DNA from: Eubacterium sp.
GTDB lineage: Bacteria > Bacillota > Clostridia > Lachnospirales > CAG-274
Direction: 5' to 3'
Length of the DNA: 5,453 nucleotides
Assembly: GCA_020859645.1 (NCBI GenBank)
Contig: JAJBVU010000050.1
Span: 1-5,453, forward strand
The position numbers and the translations under genes are program-made. Of this stretch, positions 3,899 to 5,453 are shown piece by piece. The notes under the pieces were generated by a model. It saw only the letters and a program-made list of their open reading frames with translations. It did no database searches and was not told the origin of the DNA. How positions within the stretch are numbered: the first letter of the stretch is position 1; each line of letters opens with the position of its first letter.

Positions 3899-5406
3899 TT
3901 GTTTTAACTAATTCTCAAATGAAGGAAGCGGAGCAGAAGGCAATGACCGATTTCGGCATAAGCTCCCTCATACTTATGGAAAACGCCGCATTGAACGTTG
4001 TTAATTATATTGAAGAAAATTTTAATAAGAAAACGAAAATTGCCGCTGTCTGCGGAAAGGGCAACAACGGCGGCGACGGCTTCGCCATAGCAAGAGGTCT
4101 TTTTTCGAGGGGATTTCAGGTTTCCGTTTTTGTCTGCGGTGATATGGAGAAGGCAACTCCCGACTGCAAAACCAATTATGAAACGGTGAAAAAACTGGGT
4201 ATACCTTTTTCGGATAACTTAAAAGAAGCTGTTTTAGAAGCGGACATAACAATCGACGCCGTTATAGGAACAGGCTTGACAAAGACTTTGAGAGCCGATA
4301 CGGCGGAAATCGTAAGCTGCATTAATGCTTATTCTAAATATACAATAGCCGTTGACTGCCCTACGGGCATAAACTCCGACAGCGGAGAGGTTTTGGGCAC
4401 GGCGGTAAAGGCTGATTTGACATACACATTCCATTCACCAAAAAAGGGCTTGCTTTTTTACCCCGCAAGGGAGTATATTGGTGAGCTTAAAGTCGGGTCA
4501 ATAGGCACCCCTGTTCTTAAAAGCGAAAATGCTCCTTATATAAATACTCTGACAGATGAAGAAGCTGCCGAAATGCTTCCCAAAAGACTTTCATCATCGA
4601 ATAAAGGCACATACGGAAGAGTTATAGCATTTTCAGGCTGTGACGAAATGACAGGAGCGGCGGTTTTAAACCTTAAAGCAGCTTATAAATCGGGAGCCGG
4701 GCTTGCCTGCGGAATTGCCACCGAGAAATGTGTTGATGTTATTCATTCAAGCCTGACAGAAGCGGTGACGAAAATCGCTCCCAATGAAAAAGGCTTTTTA
4801 ACCCCTAAAGCCTTGGAGACCGCAAAGCCTCTTTTAAATGAAAAAGCCGTAATTACAGCCGGGTCGGGGTTGGGAGTTACTCCCTTAACAAAGGCTCTTA
4901 TAAAGGCACTTGTAAACACTGTAGAAACAACTCTTATAATAGACGCCGACGGTATAAACTGCCTTGCAGATATGAGGGAAGAGCTTAAAAACACAAAAGC
5001 CCATATTATTTTAACTCCCCATATTAAGGAAATGAGCCGTTTATGCGGCAAAACAACAGAAGAGATTAAAGCCGACCCCATAGGCATTGCTCTTTCATTT
5101 GCTGAGGAATACGGAGTAACGGTTATGCTTAAGGACGCTGTAACTGTTATTGCTTCACCGGGCGGAAAAGTGACTGTAAATATAACAGGAACGGCGGCTA
5201 TGTCTAAGGGAGGAACAGGAGATGTTCTTGCAGGACTTACGGCAGGTCTTTCCGCACAGGGCTTAAGCCCACACAACGCTGCTTCACTGGCTGCATATAT
5301 AAACGGAAAAGCCGGAGAAATGGGAGAGGAAGAAAAAGGCTCTTACGGCTTAAGGGCTTCGGATTTATGTGAATACATTCCGAAAATAATGGAAAAGCTT
5401 AAGTGA
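3895..5406 (+). CDS. nnr: Bifunctional NAD(P)HX epimerase / ADP-dependent NAD(P)HX dehydratase
   Basis: Repairs hydrated, inactive NADH and NADPH. The N-terminal YjeF_N domain (about 1-215) interconverts the R and S hydrates, and the C-terminal ribokinase-like domain (about 225-503) dehydrates the S form using ADP. At 503 residues it is a full-length fusion. Epimerase marks are LMENAALNVV (27-36), GKGNNGGDGFAIARG (54-68), DAVIGTGL (121-128) and VDCPTGINSDSGEV (153-166). Dehydratase marks are KGTYGRVIAFSG (237-248), AGSGLG (322-327), IDADGIN (349-355), LTPHIKEMSRL (373-383), LKDAVTVIA (412-420) and KGGTGDVLAG (438-447), with the likely catalytic Asp443. Departures from the pattern I expect are Ser324 (usually Pro), Asp414 (usually Gly) and NGKAGE at 470-475 (usually HGxAGD). 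Translation starts at TTG 3895 behind a strong ribosome binding site, overlapping the acpS stop by TTGA. It is the last visible gene of its operon. Confidence 0.95.
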   Translation: MIVLTNSQMKEAEQKAMTDFGISSLILMENAALNVVNYIEENFNKKTKIAAVCGKGNNGGDGFAIARGLFSRGFQVSVFVCGDMEKATPDCKTNYETVKKLGIPFSDNLKEAVLEADITIDAVIGTGLTKTLRADTAEIVSCINAYSKYTIAVDCPTGINSDSGEVLGTAVKADLTYTFHSPKKGLLFYPAREYIGELKVGSIGTPVLKSENAPYINTLTDEEAAEMLPKRLSSSNKGTYGRVIAFSGCDEMTGAAVLNLKAAYKSGAGLACGIATEKCVDVIHSSLTEAVTKIAPNEKGFLTPKALETAKPLLNEKAVITAGSGLGVTPLTKALIKALVNTVETTLIIDADGINCLADMREELKNTKAHIILTPHIKEMSRLCGKTTEEIKADPIGIALSFAEEYGVTVMLKDAVTVIASPGGKVTVNITGTAAMSKGGTGDVLAGLTAGLSAQGLSPHNAASLAAYINGKAGEMGEEEKGSYGLRASDLCEYIPKIMEKLK

Positions 5407-5453
5407 TGATTTTTAACCTAAATTTAATACAAGATTAATAGGGATATAAAAAG
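5407..5453 (+). other. Short A/T-rich tail after nnr, no terminator seen
   Basis: The 47 bases after the nnr stop contain no hairpin with a T-run and no convincing start codon behind a ribosome binding site. In Bacillota the acpS-nnr pair is often followed by further genes such as alr, so transcription may continue past the window. This cannot be decided here. Confidence 0.4.

Noticed and set aside
4022..4434. Two minus-strand frames of 66 and 76 codons
   Set aside because: They are antisense to conserved epimerase motifs of nnr and encode Arg/Cys-rich peptides typical of shadow frames.
4743..5276. 177-codon open frame on the minus strand
   Set aside because: It lies wholly inside nnr, which has clear family motifs throughout. 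The antisense frame has no recognisable domain and no good ribosome binding site.
1..5453. tRNA, rRNA, CRISPR array, insertion sequence or phage genes
   Set aside because: No cloverleaf with a TTCGANNC-type arm, no regularly spaced repeats and no transposase or integrase motifs were seen on either strand.

Overview
The window looks like ordinary chromosomal sequence from a low-GC Gram-positive anaerobe, most likely a member of the Clostridia (Bacillota). The reasons are purine-rich GGAGG-type ribosome binding sites, A/T-rich promoters with 17-base spacers, a TTG start, a type III pantothenate kinase, and an Lrp/AsnC regulator plus alanine-type aminotransferase pair resembling alaR-alaT (yugG-yugH) of Bacillus subtilis. 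No genus can be named from the sequence alone.

Layout: two divergent operons are read away from a 255-base control region (2506-2760). Leftward on the minus strand lie an Lrp/AsnC regulator (2505-2020), a class I/II PLP aminotransferase (2023-851) and a Sir2-family NAD-dependent deacylase (840-103). The first two overlap by 4 bases (ATGA) and the last two are 10 bases apart. A fourth leftward reading frame may begin at 80 and leave the window, but support for it is weak. Rightward on the plus strand lie coaX (2761-3531), acpS (3545-3898) and the bifunctional NAD(P)HX repair gene nnr (3895-5406). Their spacings are 13 bases and a 4-base overlap (TTGA).

The control region holds two convincing divergent promoters. 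The leftward one is TTGTAA-17-TACAAT and the rightward one is TTGATT-17-TATATT. Each has an inverted repeat over its -10 box. Between the two -35 boxes sits a compact, GC-richer element (about 2616-2684) made of two adjacent hairpins enclosed by a third inverted repeat, so it can fold as a three-way junction. It is not explained by either operon and is the most interesting non-coding feature here.

How the genes work together: the rightward operon supplies and maintains cofactors. CoaX commits pantothenate to CoA, AcpS moves the CoA-derived phosphopantetheine arm onto acyl carrier protein, and Nnr repairs damaged NAD(P)H. The leftward operon joins an amino-acid-responsive regulator, a transaminase probably linking pyruvate/alanine with glutamate, and an NAD+-consuming lysine deacylase. 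The enzymes are well-known families. The novelty, if any, is in the intergenic element, the sirtuin's place in an alaR-alaT-like operon, and a few substituted motif residues.
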